Below, one piece after another: positions 6,569 through 6,759 of a stretch of 6,759 bases of DNA. The first letter of the stretch is position 1; each line of letters starts with the position of its first letter. Made by a program: the position numbers and the translations under genes. This DNA is from Phil1 sp963643205 (GTDB lineage Bacteria; Bacillota; Clostridia; Christensenellales; CAG-138). The stretch spans positions 1 to 6,759 of the forward strand of contig CAVIJJ010000048.1 in NCBI GenBank assembly GCA_963643205.1, given 5' to 3'. The notes beneath the pieces were generated by a model. It saw only the letters and a list, made by a program, of their open reading frames with translations, did no database searches and was not told the DNA's origin.

Positions 6569-6613
6569 TTTACTTCCTCCGAAACGATGAAAAATTAAGA
6601 TTTTTTGTTCGCC

Positions 6614-6628
6614 TGCCGCAAAGCGGCA
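6614..6628. repeat. Small hairpin in the leader of the P1 peptidase gene
   Basis: TGCCGC (6614-6619) and GCGGCA (6623-6628) form a perfect 6-bp stem around AAA. It lies in the predicted transcribed leader between the -10 element and the ribosome site. No T-run follows on either strand, so it is not a terminator. It resembles the inverted repeat at 5449-5460, which sits at a similar place before the next gene. Confidence 0.45.
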
Positions 6629-6641
6629 ATTCGCAACCTAT

Positions 6642-6647
6642 ATTATA
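6642..6647 (-). promoter_or_regulatory. Predicted -10 element (TATAAT) of the operon promoter
   Basis: A consensus TATAAT is read on the minus strand within an AT-rich patch (6640-6656), about 74 bases before the P1 peptidase start, giving a leader of roughly 65 bases. No good -35 lies at 16-18 bases (the 17-base position reads TAGCGC), and there is no TGn extension, so the promoter may need an activator or the element may be chance. The remaining bases to 6759 show no gene I can support. Confidence 0.5.
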
Positions 6648-6759
6648 TACTATTTTCGGCCTGCGCGCTACAGTTTATGTGGGGGTAGGGCGATTTATAA
6701 ATGCGCTGTGATGATTAGTAAAGTAAGCGGCGATAAAGCTGAGCGGGAGGGAGGCGGCT

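Noticed and set aside
6660..6759. Tail of a further minus-strand gene at the right edge
   Set aside because: All three minus frames stay open for some distance before a stop in this short stretch, so none stands out, and no recognisable peptide results.
1..6759. CRISPR array, tRNA, rRNA, insertion sequence or attachment site
   Set aside because: No regularly spaced direct repeats, tRNA-like cloverleaf, transposase motif or flanking duplications were seen.

Overview
The window holds one compact block of six genes, all on the minus strand and all intact. Read in the direction of transcription (right to left) they are: a DmpA-type P1/S58 peptidase (6568-5531), an SH3b-SH3b-NlpC/P60 endopeptidase resembling YkfC (5430-4600), a transglutaminase-fold protein with a full Cys-His-Asp triad (4577-3186), a fold-type III PLP decarboxylase of the diaminopimelate decarboxylase group (3162-1891), a fold-type II PLP enzyme of the D-cysteine desulfhydrase group (1886-915) and an aspartate/glutamate racemase (903-196). 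A hairpin terminator at 159-182 closes the block 13 bases after the racemase stop. The long open frames on the plus strand are antisense shadows.

Organism: every gene is preceded by a strong purine-rich Shine-Dalgarno sequence (AAGGAGG, GGAGGA and similar). Codon use mixes GC-rich third positions with frequent ATA and TAT, and the protein variants look like those of anaerobic Bacillota. A Clostridia-like or other amino-acid-fermenting anaerobe of moderate GC is my best guess; this is inference, since no rRNA or marker gene is present.

Layout: 1-195 holds two hairpins and perhaps the tail of a convergent plus-strand gene. From 196 to 5430 the five genes lie 4-23 bases apart and look like one operon, with the decarboxylase and the desulfhydrase apparently translationally coupled. 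Between 5431 and 5530 a 100-base gap with two hairpins separates the P1 peptidase from the rest. From 6569 to 6759 there is a leader with a strong Shine-Dalgarno, a small hairpin and a TATAAT -10 element.

How they may work together: none of the six proteins shows a convincing signal peptide or membrane segment, so all are probably cytoplasmic. Three are papain-fold or N-terminal-nucleophile peptidases, of families that include gamma-D-Glu-diamino acid and D-amino-acid peptide hydrolases. The other three act on amino acids of the kind found in peptidoglycan or other D-amino-acid peptides (DAP, D-Glu/D-Asp, a D-amino acid such as D-Cys). Gene order follows a logical route: peptidases first, amino-acid enzymes last. 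I propose a catabolic or salvage pathway for imported cell-wall (muro)peptides or other D-residue peptides, similar in idea to the Bacillus ykfABCD system but with a different enzyme set. No transporter is visible in the window, and the substrate is not proven by sequence.
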